From Lunularia cruciata (lineage: Eukaryota; Streptophyta; Marchantiopsida; Lunulariales; Lunulariaceae), in contig OX419757.1 in NCBI GenBank assembly GCA_948567375.1, positions 73,539,836 through 73,603,835 on the forward strand: a stretch of DNA of 64,000 nucleotides. The letters run 5' to 3'. A program made the position numbers and the translations under genes. Numbering within the stretch: position 1 is the first letter of the stretch; the number at the start of each line of letters is the position of its first letter. Of the stretch, positions 12,501 to 23,587 are shown in pieces. Under the pieces are notes generated by a model. The model did not search any database and was not told the DNA's origin. It saw only the letters and a program-made list of their open reading frames with translations.

Positions 12501-13251
12501 TTTTTAATCTCCCCGTCAAGAAACTCCTGGAAGAGGAAACGATTCCAGAAAATAAGTCACTGAAAAGCTATCTGTAATGCAGCATTTGGCGAAAAATATA
12601 TAGAGATATCCGGACATTGACAGCTCTTGCAGAAATTAACACTTCCAATTTTCGAGCCTAATTGCTGAAGAAAACGCACCTGGATCATCTCCCACATCGA
12701 ATACGACCAGGGCCGCAGAATGTAGCACCCAGAGATGTCATAGTACTCGATCATTTCAGCTTGTTTAACAACCTGAGTATAAGACAACAAGAAATGTTCT
12801 TCAGAAAAATCTTCTGAACAAAGGAGTGAAGCGAAAGCCCTTAAGAAATTCACTTCAAATTGACAGCCCATATTCAAATTTCGAACCCTTGGTTGCGGTA
12901 GCCGACAGATATATCACTCCTAAACACACCTGTGAGTACCATGAGCCGAAATCTACATCTTTTTTGATGGAAATTCCAAGCTGAGTCTCTTTCTTCACCT
13001 CCTTGCCTCCACCTCCCTTGCCTGAGGACATCGAGATTGTAAATACGAAAAAACGAAACTTCATCTCACTGTGATGGAGTACTATAAGTCTTCACCACCC
13101 ATTGAATTCAAGTACCTGGTCCTTGGGGCGCCTTCTCCTTCTTTGGTGCTTTCTCCTTCTTCGGCTTCTCCTTCTTCACGACTGCAGGCTTCGCTTCTCC
13201 TGCTGCCGGTGTCAGGGCAACTTCAGCAACCTTAGACTCCACCTCCTCCAT
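9568..13251 (-). CDS. Prolyl-tRNA synthetase, cytosolic type (12 exons)
   Basis: Class II aminoacyl-tRNA synthetase charging tRNA-Pro with proline. Exons, high to low: 13251-13116, 13021-12930, 12772-12680, 12526-12410, 12265-12078, 11990-11924, 11580-11458, 11147-10995, 10838-10554, 10349-10131, 9972-9876, 9632-9568. All introns are GT-AG, the phases agree, and the total of 1635 nt gives 544 aa, about normal for the eukaryotic/archaeal-type enzyme. A Lys/Glu-rich N-terminal tail (residues about 20-45) has no evident transit peptide, so the enzyme is probably cytosolic. Motif 1 lies in '[17 protein letters not shown]', motif 2 in '[19 protein letters not shown]', motif 3 around '[15 protein letters not shown]' and 'NSWGLTTRT'. 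The anticodon-binding domain begins at [14 protein letters not shown]. The C-terminal domain ends with the conserved '[15 protein letters not shown]' and a final Tyr. It looks intact and functional. The start is the first Met after a stop-containing leader. Confidence 0.95.
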
Positions 13252-13620
13252 AATCAAAAAATGTGAGGCACAAGGAGATGGGAGCCGATTTCCAACACAA
13301 ATCCAAATCGGATTCCTCGCTTCCTATTGCAGTCTTCGACCTAAGCCCCCCTGCTTCCTACCCAACTCCTGGTCTGTTTCTTCGAAGCAATCCACGTCCC
13401 TCACACTCGACGGCTCTCTCTGCTCAACTATTTGTTTAACATTTTGGTATGAATCCCTCACAACCCTAAATCCAGTCAAACGACGGAAATTAGCATCTAT
13501 TGCTGCTGCGGCTCTTTTCGCGTTTGCGTTGGGACTCCCTGCAACTATTTCCATCCGCGTTGACTGCTCTTCCACCGACAGCGATTATCTCTAAAACGTG
13601 GTGCGCCATTCGTGCGTAGT
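13252..13620 (-). promoter_or_regulatory. 5' leader/upstream region of ProRS with a possible upstream ORF
   Basis: Upstream of the ProRS start, an 83-codon minus-strand frame (13575 to 13324) starts ATG and ends before the main ATG in a relatively GC-rich stretch. If transcribed it would be an upstream ORF. It has no recognised domain, and I cannot place the transcription start, so this is tentative. Confidence 0.3.
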
Positions 13621-14780
13621 TCGTGTGTTCTCGAATGTTATGTATTTGGTAATTACGGCACTTATTTATACAATGGGCGATTCAAATGAGGGGTTTTGGG
13701 GTCCGGTATTAAATTTGTAACTCTTTTATGGTCAGTGGGGAAAATTTTCATGGCAGGTGGTAGAGGTATACACGAAGTTTTTACCATGCCCGGACCACAA
13801 CCTTCACAAATTCCTGCAGGTCAAGAAAAAGGTGATTCGTTATATTTTAGGTAAGTCAAGATTTATTGATGATATGTAAGTTTTTAGGTTTTAGTTAGAG
13901 GTAATTGAATGAATGCTATTAAATATAAATTTGGGTTAAGAACAAAGAGACTCATTATATTTTATGGTAAATTTAGATTTATACATATACATAATATTTT
14001 ATTAAAGATAATGAATATTACTAAATATGAAATTCATAATGTGATGTGACCAAGGCACTTGAGTTTGAAACAGAGCACATGATTTTGAAATGAGGTCAAG
14101 TGGTATACCTCAATGACAAAGACAATTGTTTTGTAATTGCATCTTTGATCAGTGTTCAAATGTTACTACTTGATGATTACATGAATAGCAAGAATGTTAT
14201 CCGTCACTAATTGGTGTTTGAATGTTTCTCCTTGCTCTATGATTAGTGATTGCTCTTCTTAGTTGATTACTACTCAAATGTAGCTCCTCACTCTTGAGAA
14301 AACATCAATGGATAGAGCTTTGCGATACCAAATAAATTCGATGAAGGAGGATGATTGCTCCCCCTCACGAAGTAGTGTTCAATGTCTATATGGATGCTGA
14401 GCTCATGCCATGATATGACTTGTTTGTGGAATCTCCATTATGGTTGGATGTGAATCAAAGAGGTGCATTAAACTACTTTGATAACAACCAATACTTCCTT
14501 GGGGATTCATGCTACTCACCTATGTACCATTTGGTGCAATCCTTCAAAATTGCATGCACCATCAACAAACACTACTTGGTGTTGTGTGCACTTGAGTAAT
14601 GAATGAGCATTGCATATGAGTTCTCAAAGGCTAGGTGGTCTTATTGAAAATAATTGAGAGTGCAATTGAACAACAAGTCTAGAAATGCTTATCTCATGAA
14701 ATGGATTAGCACTTGCATAATTATACATAACTTTTTGATAAGTAGATCCAACGCATGAGAAAAATGTGATTGCAGATGAA
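13621..14780. other. AT-rich intergenic sequence, probably old transposon debris
   Basis: No gene is visible. The sequence becomes AT-rich upstream of the repeat and LTR remnants at 14.78-15.0 kb and looks like decayed retroelement. I could not identify a domain. Confidence 0.4.
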
Positions 14781-14784
14781 AACA

Positions 14785-14870
14785 AGAAGGATAAGAAGAT
14801 CTCATCAAGCCATACAAGGAAAACACAAAGAGTGCAAAATGGAGATAAGCCCCAATAGTATCAATAAGAA
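14785..14870 (+). repeat. Dispersed repeat family R, diverged copy
   Basis: Shares an ordered series of words with copies at 37.65, 49.16 and 61.4 kb: a GAAGGATxxGAAGA start, CTCATCAAGCC, TACAAGG, then TAAGCCCCAATAG. This copy lacks the GGGCGACCGC head. Confidence 0.55.
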
Positions 14871-14948
14871 GAATCATCCAATGCATGGGAAGGTGATTCA
14901 ATTGATCTCCAAGATGGCTACACAACTAAGCACCAAGAGAGAGATCAT

Positions 14949-15075
14949 TTAAGAGGGAGTGTCATGGGAGATGTCTAGAGTTCAACCAATGACCAAGAGA
15001 GTCCTTGAATTGTTGATAATAAAATCTACTTTTTTACCTCCTAAAATGTTTCATTCATGTCATGCCTTGTTAGAC
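14949..15075 (+). mobile_element. Possible polypurine tract plus truncated LTR start
   Basis: AAGAGGGAG at 14951-14959 is followed directly by TGTCATGGGAGATG, the usual look of a polypurine tract joined to a 3' LTR that begins with TG. The LTR is cut off by the 5' end of the Ty3/gypsy element downstream. No partner LTR was found in the window. Confidence 0.35.
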
Positions 15076-15130
15076 ACTCAAGGTGCACAATGTAGAATAT
15101 ATGCATGGCATGCCTTCTTATATACTCTAT

Positions 15131-15559
15131 GTGCAATGTGTCACGCTATTTGTAGTGTCGCATCTAGATTGCTCGTACACTGGAGTTGCAGTGATAGTAG
15201 TTAGAGTTATTTCAGCAGTTTCTCAGAGACTACTTTCTGACAGTCAGATTTCGTGTTTGGGGTATTGACTTCACGGTAGAGCCCACCATCACTTTGCACC
15301 GTCGAGTGTGCCGTCAGTGGGACCATTAGGGTTCAGACCTAGCTTGAGTCTAGGGGCATACTTTCGAAGTGCAGCTCTAGAGAGCTCAGTTCTCTGATGT
15401 TGAGCCTTCGAGTTCTTGGCTATGGTGGACAGAGGCCGGCGAGCGTCACCTAGATTCTCTATGCTTGAGTGGGTGTGACTTGAATGTAATCAGTGCCTAG
15501 TTGTTGATAGTTTATAGAGTGACAGATCAAGTACTGATCTGAGTTGAGAGTGGTAAACA
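15131..15559 (+). repeat. Outer Ty3/gypsy 5' LTR (truncated at its start)
   Basis: Aligns with 32550-33002 from a shared 'CATCTAGATTGCTC' through 'TTAGAGTTATTTCAGCA', 'CATTAGGGTTCAGACCTAGC' and 'ATCAGTGCCTAGTTGTTG' to GTAAACA. About 100 bp at the LTR start, present in the 3' copy, is missing or replaced. Divergence between the two copies is clearly higher than between the LTRs of the inner element, so the outer insertion is older. Confidence 0.8.
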
Positions 15560-15798
15560 ATTTGATACATCAGGGAAGTGAAGTCAGGGGGAAATCTAGT
15601 GCAGGAACTTTGAGTGTTGGTGGTATCTCCAAGCTCGGCGGATCGTTGGTAGCTCGATTCAAGTTCAACTTTTCCCTAGTGTGCAGAAGCTCATTCAATT
15701 GATGCAAATTTGGTAGTTAGGCAGACGGTGTGCGGAAACGCTGGCCAATTTTTGAGTACAAAAGGAGCAAATTTTGACCAGTGGTTGTGATTTTGAGC

Positions 15799-16376
15799 TC
15801 AGGAGGTGAAGGCAGGACCTATTTGTTACGAGTTGGGCTCAAAAAGTCAAATTGAAGGTGGAGTAGGGAAGCTATTCTCATGAATTTGTGATTTGGAGAA
15901 ACCCATGTTGTCAATTTGGCTCGAGTGGAAAGTTAACATGGGATTTGGCAGACAACCAAATTTAGAGTTTACATCAGATTTTGGCCAGATTTGGAGGACT
16001 TTTGCTAGTTTGGAGGATGTTTGCAAGTTTGGAGAAGTTTTGCCAATTTTGGAGGAGGTTCGAAGTGGCAAGAAGAAAAGGAGGTGAAGGTAAGACCAAT
16101 TTGCTACGAGTTAGGCTCAGAAAGTCAAATTGAAGGTGGAGTTGGGAAGCTATTCTCATGAATTTGTGATTTAGAGAAACCCGTGTTGTCAATTTGGCTC
16201 GAGTGGAAAGTTAACGAGGGATTTGGCGAACAACCAACTTTAGGGTTTTATGTCAGATTTTGGCTAGATTTTATGTTAGATTTGGCCAGATTTGGAGGAC
16301 TTTTGCTAGTTTGGACGACTTTTGCAAGTTTGGAGAAGTTTTGGCAATTTTGGAGGAGGTTCGAAGTGGTAAGAAG
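15799..16376 (+). repeat. Two-copy tandem duplication in the leader of the outer element
   Basis: Two units (about 15799-16077 and 16079-16376) begin GGTGAAGG and end near GAGGTTCGAAGTGG. Inside each, an approximately 22-bp motif (TTTGGAGGACTTTTGCTAGT and variants) repeats four to five times. The second unit also has a short internal duplication of 'AGATTTTGGC'-like sequence. This lies between LTR and gag, where packaging or dimerisation signals normally sit. Confidence 0.75.
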
Positions 16377-17394
16377 AAATGCTTCATTTGGCTGAATTTT
16401 GGCGTTTAGAGGCTTCGAGGCATAGGGCTGTGGGCTATGAGAGGCTACAAAGGCCTAGAAGGGCCAACTTGCTGGCATGAGGCTAGCTAGTTTAGAGTAG
16501 ATCTTGGTCATTGGTTGGCAAAATCTGCTTTTCTTGCTAGATTGTGCGTAACAAGGTTTGACCCCTAGATCTCTTGTTCCTAGATTGATGCCCTAGCCAA
16601 CCGGTCCACCCTCTCTTGTTGTCCTAGTGACTGTGCCATTGTTATCTATACATATGTAGCTTTGGCTAAGAGAGGCAATTTGATCCCATTCTTGGTGATC
16701 TTGGTAGCTTAGGACTTAGATACAAACTTCTCTTATATCAAATGCCAAATGCCAAATGGTGGCAGAGTCAGTCCCATGTTGTTTTATGAGATGGGAGGTT
16801 TTTGTTTAGATTTCTTGTGATTGGACCTCCTCCATTCTCTGCTTCCTAATTGTGCACCACGTTTGTGTGAGGTGCCCTGACTTTTGAGCGTTGGTGCTCT
16901 AGTGTGCTCTTAGTAGTGAGGCTAGAGTGATGACCAGTCAGACTACCTTTGTTTCTCTCTGGTGAGGCAAGAAGTGATGACCTGCAGACCGTGAGAGGGC
17001 GTGTTATGATGGCAAGTTACAAGTTGCAATTTCTCCTAGTGTAGTTATCTCGGTTAGAGTTACATTAGTGGGTGGTGCTTAGTTGGTATTGGCACTTGGT
17101 GGTGTTGGCACTTGGTGGAGTACTTGTGATTGTGACTTGCGGTTGCAGTTTGTGGTTCCAGGTTGCAATTGCAGTTGTGGTTACTTTGTCACCACGGAGT
17201 TCATTAGGGATTCTAGAGGAGACAACCCTACAATACATAGTGGGTTTACTCGGAGTGGCATTCGATATCAGCCTGTATCTTAGGTCCTAGTGAGGGAGGA
17301 GATTGACTCTGAGTTGGAGTTTGACACAAGAGCTGATTCAGTTGAGAGTGCACTTAGTGTGTCCGCACCGTTGTTGTGGGACATGGATGAGATT

Positions 17395-18850
17395 TATGGG
17401 GCCTCTAAAGGCCTAGGCGTTACTTTGGTACAAGGGGTACCATTGAGTTGGATGACTTCATCCAAGAGTTTGATAGTTGGTGTGATCTGCAGTAGATGTG
17501 GAACCCGACTTTGTTTACACCCTTCATGGCGTGGAAGGGGTTGTTTTAGCTTCTGGAGGGTCCGTCGATGGACGACTACCATGAGTTCAAGAGAGCTCAT
17601 TTGGAGGAGATCAAGTTATGGAGACAATATTGGTCTCCGAACTATGTCTCTATCACTTCAGGTTTGGTGGCCATGAGTAGATTGGCTGTACCTACAAGTT
17701 CTAGCTCAAGTAGTGTTGGTGGAGCTAGTGGAGGTGCACTAGCTGGAGATAGTGCTACTACGAGTGGAGGTACCACTACAAGAGGTGGTGTGGTACCAAG
17801 GTTTAACCCCATGGTAGAGTTCTTGTTGTGTTTGAGGCAGAACTACCAAGGAGTGCGGACTAACAAGCTGAGGAGCTTGCAAGAGTTCCAACGGAAGGTT
17901 GGAGAGAGCCTATGTGAGGCATACATTTGCATGAGGCGGCTGATCAATTTCACCTAGGGAGTTATTGAGGCCCAGGCAGTCCAGTTTTGGTATGGGATAC
18001 TGGATAAGGAGTTACGACATAGAGTTTGTGATGCTACATTGTTGCAGACTACTTTGCCCACTTTGGCTGTTGTCTTTGGTTTGGCTAAGTGTATTGAGCT
18101 CAACATGGTGGAGGAGAGAGTGGTGACATCTGGATTTGGTAGGGAGATCTCATCCACGGCTGTAACTTCTTCTAGAGTGCAGTAGAGTGCACCACCCCCA
18201 GTTGGTTTTTGAGGATAGGGTGGACAACCCATATCCTATGGAGCGAGTGGAGGGCCTAGTGGAGTTAGACCCTTATCTTCATTTTTGGGTCAGTAGTAGT
18301 CCGTGAGTAGTGGTGTTGCTTGTTGGACTCGTGGTGGACCTCACCATTGGAGAGAGTGTACTCAAGGTAGTGGACTTGATACCTCGGGTGCATCATAGCC
18401 AGCATAGAGGCAGTGGGAGCATTGCCATAGATTTGGTCATACTAGTGACCGGTGTTTTGACCTACACCCGGAGTTACGGAGTCGTAGGGCTGCTATGGTA
18501 TGTAGTAGAGGAGCTCCATTTCATGGAGGACGAGGTGGTAGAGGTGGTGGTAGAGGATCTACACCTAGTAGAGGTGCAGTACTTGCCTTTACTTTGGATA
18601 TAGCTATGGCTACTTGGATTGAGCAGTTGGAGTAGAGATTGGCTAGTATGGCTATTGCTCAGAGGAGATCAGATTTGGGTGCTAAGGCTTCCACCTCATA
18701 TGCTGGTGACAGAGATGCTTTGGACTTCATGTGCAGAGCAGCACAAGTAGATGCATTTGCAATAGTGACTAGGAACGTAGTATGTGCTCCAGAGCCTAGA
18801 GGAGCATCAGTGGAGTTGGACCTACAAAGAGGAGAGGTTGGGAGATAGGT
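17395..18850 (+). pseudogene. Outer element gag (capsid, two zinc knuckles), degenerate
   Basis: The frame containing 17568-17957 reads as a Ty3-type gag: 'MDDYHEFKRAHLEEI', a Ser/Gly/Thr-rich linker, 'LLCLRQNYQG', 'SLQEFQRKVGESLCEAYI', then past a stop at 17955 'AVQFWYGILDKELRHRV'. Two nucleic-acid-binding zinc knuckles follow: 18325-18363 (C-x2-R-x3-H-x4-C, the second Cys changed to Arg) and about 18417-18458 (first Cys changed to Trp, then C-x4-H-x4-C intact). A Gly/Arg-rich stretch (GGRGGRGGGRGS-like) comes after. Multiple in-frame TAG codons show it is dead. Confidence 0.75.
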
Positions 18851-19339
18851 CAGACTTCCCAAATCTTTCACGCTATCTAAGGCATTGCAGATGACATCCA
18901 TGGTTGCTAGACGTCCAATGCAGGTGTGGTAGGTCGTGAGGGAGTCCATGACGGACTACCTACTAGTGAGCCACCTATTATTACACATATTGAGTCTAGC
19001 ATGATGTTGGGGGCGGCTCAGTTGATTATGTGGCATCCTTTGTTTTTGACCAATGATATGTTTACATTAGGAGTTGACCCAGCCTCAATATTCTGGTTGG
19101 TTGCTACGTTGTGTGAGAGTAGGGATGGTGCGGTTCCTACTACTAGAGTAGAGGTGGTTGGTAGTGGAGATGACTTGGTTGAGGAGCATGGGATCCGTTC
19201 AGCGACCAGTGGTTTGTGGCAGGTAGCAACGACTAGACTAGAGGAGTTGCCAGCTAGATCGGTCTTTGAGAGAGCGTGGTTTACACCTGGTGTTGTCTTA
19301 TTGGATAACCAAAGAGGGATTTTCCATTTGGTGGGACCT

Positions 19340-19782
19340 TAAGGGAAGGTCTATATACCATAGAGAGTCTTGTTAGACTCTGGTGCGCAGCCTCTTATGT
19401 TGGGGAAGGCTGCAATTGTTGGTCAAGAGATACGGAAGATCGATGTGAAGAGGTGTCCATTTTAGATCCAAACATCTCTAGGTGGTGGTTTGACACAATA
19501 CATCACACATCGGGAGCTTGTTGTCCAGGTTCAGCCTGGTCATCTGATTGAAAGCTTGGTGGTGAGAGCTCAGGCTATTGCGACAATTGTTGAGTCATAT
19601 GATGTGCTAGTTGGGGGAGTAGTGTTATACCCCATGGGTTTCAGCATTGACTATTGGGATGAGACAGCCTCTTATAGACCTAGTTGGCAGTTTGGTGAGG
19701 GACGGGTATGTTGCCTACCAGTATGCTTCAGTAGTAGCAGTCTTGGCTCACTATGATACGGGACCATGGTCCTGGACAGGCT
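19340..19782 (+). pseudogene. Outer element aspartic protease (retropepsin), interrupted
   Basis: About 19373-19410 reads 'RVLLDSGAQPLMLGKAA', with the D-S-G-A catalytic signature of retroviral-type proteases that cut the Gag-Pol polyprotein. Downstream 'YDVLVGGVVLYPMGFSIDYW' fits the region after the catalytic site. Stops occur just upstream (19340-19375) and at 19463. The inner retrotransposon begins at 19783, so the polyprotein is cut here and resumes at 27567. Confidence 0.7.
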
Positions 19783-20472
19783 TGTGAGCCGGCCTATCTC
19801 TCACTCAGGATAAACCTCTGATGGCTATTATGGTAGCGCACCATGGACTAAGAAGGCAAAGAACTCAAACTCCATCATACTCCTCCAAGGTTAACACTCC
19901 AAGACTCAAGACATTGCTCACAAGAGAACTCAATGAGAGAGATAGTTGCAAATGAAAGGATGATGAGTACCTCCTCACCCCTTGTTTATATACTTGTGAA
20001 ATAGTTACGTACTAAAGTTACTAATTACCGTAGTAACTCAAGTTACTAGACTAAAAGTCAAGTAAAGTCAAAAAGTAGAAAGGAATATTCATTCACATGG
20101 GCATATTCCCCTAAGCATGTGGTCCTATCTTGACCCAACCACTAAGTCAAGGATTCCTTCACATGGGCTATCCTTGGACTAAAGAAGAATCCAAAACAAA
20201 AAGGCTTGCGGGCCCAAGAGTCTTCAACTCTTTCCTCAAAGCCAAACACCTAGGAATAATACCAAGTCAACACACTAAAATCCAAAATAGTGGTGCTCAT
20301 CTTTTCTACTTCCTCTAAAGTAAGGTCCCCTCTATCCTAGCTATGACTAACTTTAGCTAACCATGACTAATATAGAACCATCCTTTATCTTTATATAAAT
20401 AATATCTCTTAAGTACTTGTAATACCAAGGTAAATATCACAATACCACACACATGCACATATGGGTGTTACA
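19783..20472 (-). repeat. Inner element 3' LTR (element orientation)
   Basis: Starts TGTGAGCC and ends GTGTTACA on the plus strand. The internal side is flanked by TTTACCCCCG (20473-20482), the complement of a polypurine tract CGGGGGTAAA. Confidence 0.92.
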
Positions 20473-20676
20473 TTTACCCCCGGACTAAGTTTTCACTTTG
20501 TCCTCAAAGTGAAGGTCTCTCTACCTTCTATGGTACATCTTCAACTTATCATGGTTGATTCTATTAAAGTGTCTTCCTCCCAACTCCTTGAGATCATAGG
20601 TGTAATTGCCCCACACCTTCTCCACTATGAAAGGTCCAAAGTACTTAGGCAAAAACTTCTTTTGCACTCTCTTGAA

Positions 20677-21960
20677 TCAAATGGAATCAAACAACATTAC
20701 CCAATCACCTTCTTTGAAAGTCTCCACCTTCTTCTTGCCTTGCCTCTTGTCATAGCTCTCCTTTTGTTTCCTTTGGGCTTGCTCCACTCGAACCATAGCA
20801 ATTGCTCTTGCCTCTTCTAACTCCATGAGTTGATCCTTCCTTGACTTCTCTGCATCACCTCCTTGTGCTTTCTTCAATCTCCTATGAATGCTTTGGAAGG
20901 TAGGAAGATCAAAGTGAATAGGTAAGGTAGACTCAATACCATACACCAATTGAAATGGAGAATATCCGGTGGAAGTCTTCATGGTTGTCCTATACTCCCA
21001 CAAAACTGCATGAATCCTCTTGTCCCAATGATGTTTAGCCCCCTCCATTTCTGCATCTTTGGCCAACATCATGCACAAGGTCTTATTGGTTCTCTCTGCC
21101 AAGCTATTGGAATTTGGCTTATAGGATGTAGTTACTCTATGTGTGATAGAGAAATGTCGTAGCATGGCTGTAGTAATGCTTCCTCTAAACTCTCCTCCTC
21201 TATCAGAAACCAACTCCAAAGGGCATCCAAACCTAGTGATAATGCTTTCATAAAGAAATCTACCCACTTCATCTTCATTATTGTCCCTCAATGGTCTAGC
21301 CTCAGCCCACTTGGTAAGGTAATCAATAACTACCACAATGTACCAATTGTTCCTTGGGGTTCTATTGAGAGGACCTACAAAATCAATTCCCCACTTCTCA
21401 AAAGGTCCTAGTAATGGAATTGATCTAAGTGGTGGAGTGGATGTAGACTTTCTAGCAAAAGCTTGACAAACATGACAAGTTTTGCAATAATCAAGACAAT
21501 CCTTGAAAATCCCTCTCCAATGGTAACCTGCATCTAGAATCTTGAAAGTAGTCACCTTTCCTGCAAAGTGTCCTCCACATACTAAACCTTCATGAAACTC
21601 CTTTATGAGTAGGATAGACTCTTCCTTACCCACTGCTCTTTGAAGTAGACCATCTGCTCCTTGGTGAAAAAGAATATCCTTTACCATTATGTAAGGTCTA
21701 GATCTTGCTGCAAGGGCCTTCCTCTCCCTAGCATGCATCCCTTCTGGATAGTTACCTCTTGTCACAAAATCCACAATCTCCTTGTACTCCATTGGAACCT
21801 CTTGAGTGACTGAGATTGTCATGAGCTCCTCATCCGAGAAGGAATCATCCATTGGCTCATCTCCATCATGATCATAGGCTCTAGATAACAAATCAGCATT
21901 TGCATGTTTCTTTCCTGGCCTATCCACAATGGTGTAGTCATACTCAGACAAGAGTTTCAT
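20677..21960 (-). pseudogene. Inner element RNase H end and integrase
   Basis: 427-residue frame. It opens with the end of RNase H (VDRPGKKHANADLLSRAYDH). Integrase follows with an HHCC zinc domain (H and H in 'FHEGLVCGGHFAG', then C-x2-C in 'CKTCHVC') and the catalytic triad D (GIDFVGPL), D (LVSDRGGEF) and E (SLAERTNK). It ends with a Lys-rich, GPY/F-like tail and no chromodomain. The integrase itself has no internal stop. It is separated from RT-RNase H only by a TAG at 21961-21963, where the family has Trp. Confidence 0.88.
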
Positions 21961-23022
21961 CTACCTTGCTAGTCTCCCTTCAACATTAGGCTTGTTGAAG
22001 ATGTACTTCAAAGCCTTGTGATCCGTGACAATGGTGGCTTTCCCTCCAATCAAGTAGTGTCTAAACTTCTTAAGACCAAAGATCACTGCCAACCCTTTTC
22101 TCTCTGTGACAGAGTAGTTCTTCTCTGTTGAAACCATCTGCCTACTAGCATAAGCTATTGGATGATCATGCGCATCTTGGTCTAATTGACTAAGAATGCA
22201 TCCTATAGCTACATTAGAAGCATCAGTGTAGAGGATGAAAGCCTTACTCCAATCAGGTTTAGCAAGAATTGGAGCTACAACAAGGGATTGCTTGAGCTCC
22301 TCAAAAGCTTTGAGAGCCTCCTTGTCTTCCAAAATCACCATGTAATCTACACCCTTCTTCATGTAGATGGTCAATGCATAAGCCTTGTTGGAAAATGAGA
22401 AGATGAACCTCCTATAGTACCCAACCATCCCCAAGAATTGGTGTAACTTTGTCAAGCTTGAAGGGAATGGAAGGTCTGAGATTTTCCTCACCTTCTCAGG
22501 ATCAACTACTATTCCATCCTTGGAAATGATGTGCCCCAAAAGTAGACCTTCTTCATATCCAAAAATGCACTTCTCTGGGTTTTTTGATACATTTGCCTCA
22601 TCCAAGCATTGGAAGACTTTGATTAGGTGCTCAAAGTGCTCCTCCTTGCTCCCATAGACACAAAAGTCATCAATGAAGTCTCTCACAAATTTCCCAATGA
22701 AAGGTTCAAATACCTTGTTCATGAACCGTTGGAATGTGGCTGGAGCATTGCAAAGCCCAAAAGGCATGACCTTGAAAGCGTAAGTTCCCCAAGGTGTGGT
22801 GAATGTGATGAGTTGTTGATGCTCTGGTGCAATCTTGATTTGGTTGTATCCACTATAACCATCTCCAAAATTGTACCTCTCATGACTTGCAACCTCCTCC
22901 AAGATCTCATCAATGAACGGCAATGGGTAGTAATCCTTCTTGGTAACAACATTGGGCTTCTTGTAATCCACACATACCCAAAGCTTGCCATTCTTTTTCT
23001 TCACAATGACAATTGGAGACAC
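21961..23022 (-). pseudogene. Inner element reverse transcriptase and RNase H
   Basis: Residues 1-180 hold RT: 'SPIVIVKKKNGKLWVCVDY', the first catalytic Asp in GDGYSGYNQ (about 54), 'MPFGLCNAPATFQ', and FIDD (116-119), where most elements have YxDD. Later 'FLGMVGYYRRFI' connects to RNase H with 'LYTDASNVAIG' and 'VTDHKALKYI'. Copies element RNA into DNA. The frame starts just after a TGA (23023-23025) at a position usually Trp in SEWVSPI, so the natural ORF extended upstream. Confidence 0.9.
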
Positions 23023-23587
23023 TCATTCTGAATTCTCCACCTCAAAGATAAATCTAGCCTCCTTGAGCTTATCAATCTCCTCCTTCACAACCAAAGATAT
23101 TGGTGGGCTAATGCAACGTTGCTTTTGGCGGATTGGTCTTGTATGTGACTCCACCTCTATCTTGTGCTCCTCCAAGGTGACTTCCTTCAAATCCTTGTAA
23201 CTAAAAGCAAACACATGGATGAACTTGCGGAAAATCTCCTCAAATCTCACCTTCTCCTCCTTGGTAACATTTGGGCCATACTTGTCTCTCTACCTCCTCA
23301 AGTGTCAATGGTGATTTTTTTGGGTCCTTCAAAACCTCTGGCTTAGGTGCAAAATCCATAGCAGACAAGGGATATACATCTGAATCAGATTTAGATTCAT
23401 CCTCCTCCATGGAAGTCTCCTCCTCCATGCTTGTGTCCACACTTGAAGCTCCTTCTTCAGAATCTGATTCCCAATAATCAGAAGATGGTGTATCTGAATG
23501 TGAAGTGTTGGTGGTGTTAGTCATAGGAATAGTGACTCTATGGTTTGATGGCCCAATCCTCAAGTACCCCTTTGTGCCATCGATCAA
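23023..23587 (-). pseudogene. Inner element protease-RT linker, frame-broken
   Basis: Two overlapping minus-strand frames, 23587-23240 and 23250-23023, continue the polyprotein after protease. The first has an acidic Ser/Glu/Asp-rich linker. The second leads into RT with 'IEVESHTRPIRQKQRC' and 'EIDKLKEARFI'. The frame changes at both overlaps. The breaks could be mutations or frameshift sites; simple decay is more likely given the other lesions. Confidence 0.7.

Noticed and set aside
20130-20318. Short open frame repeated at 27224-27412
   Set aside because: It is the same stretch of the two LTR copies, not a conserved gene.
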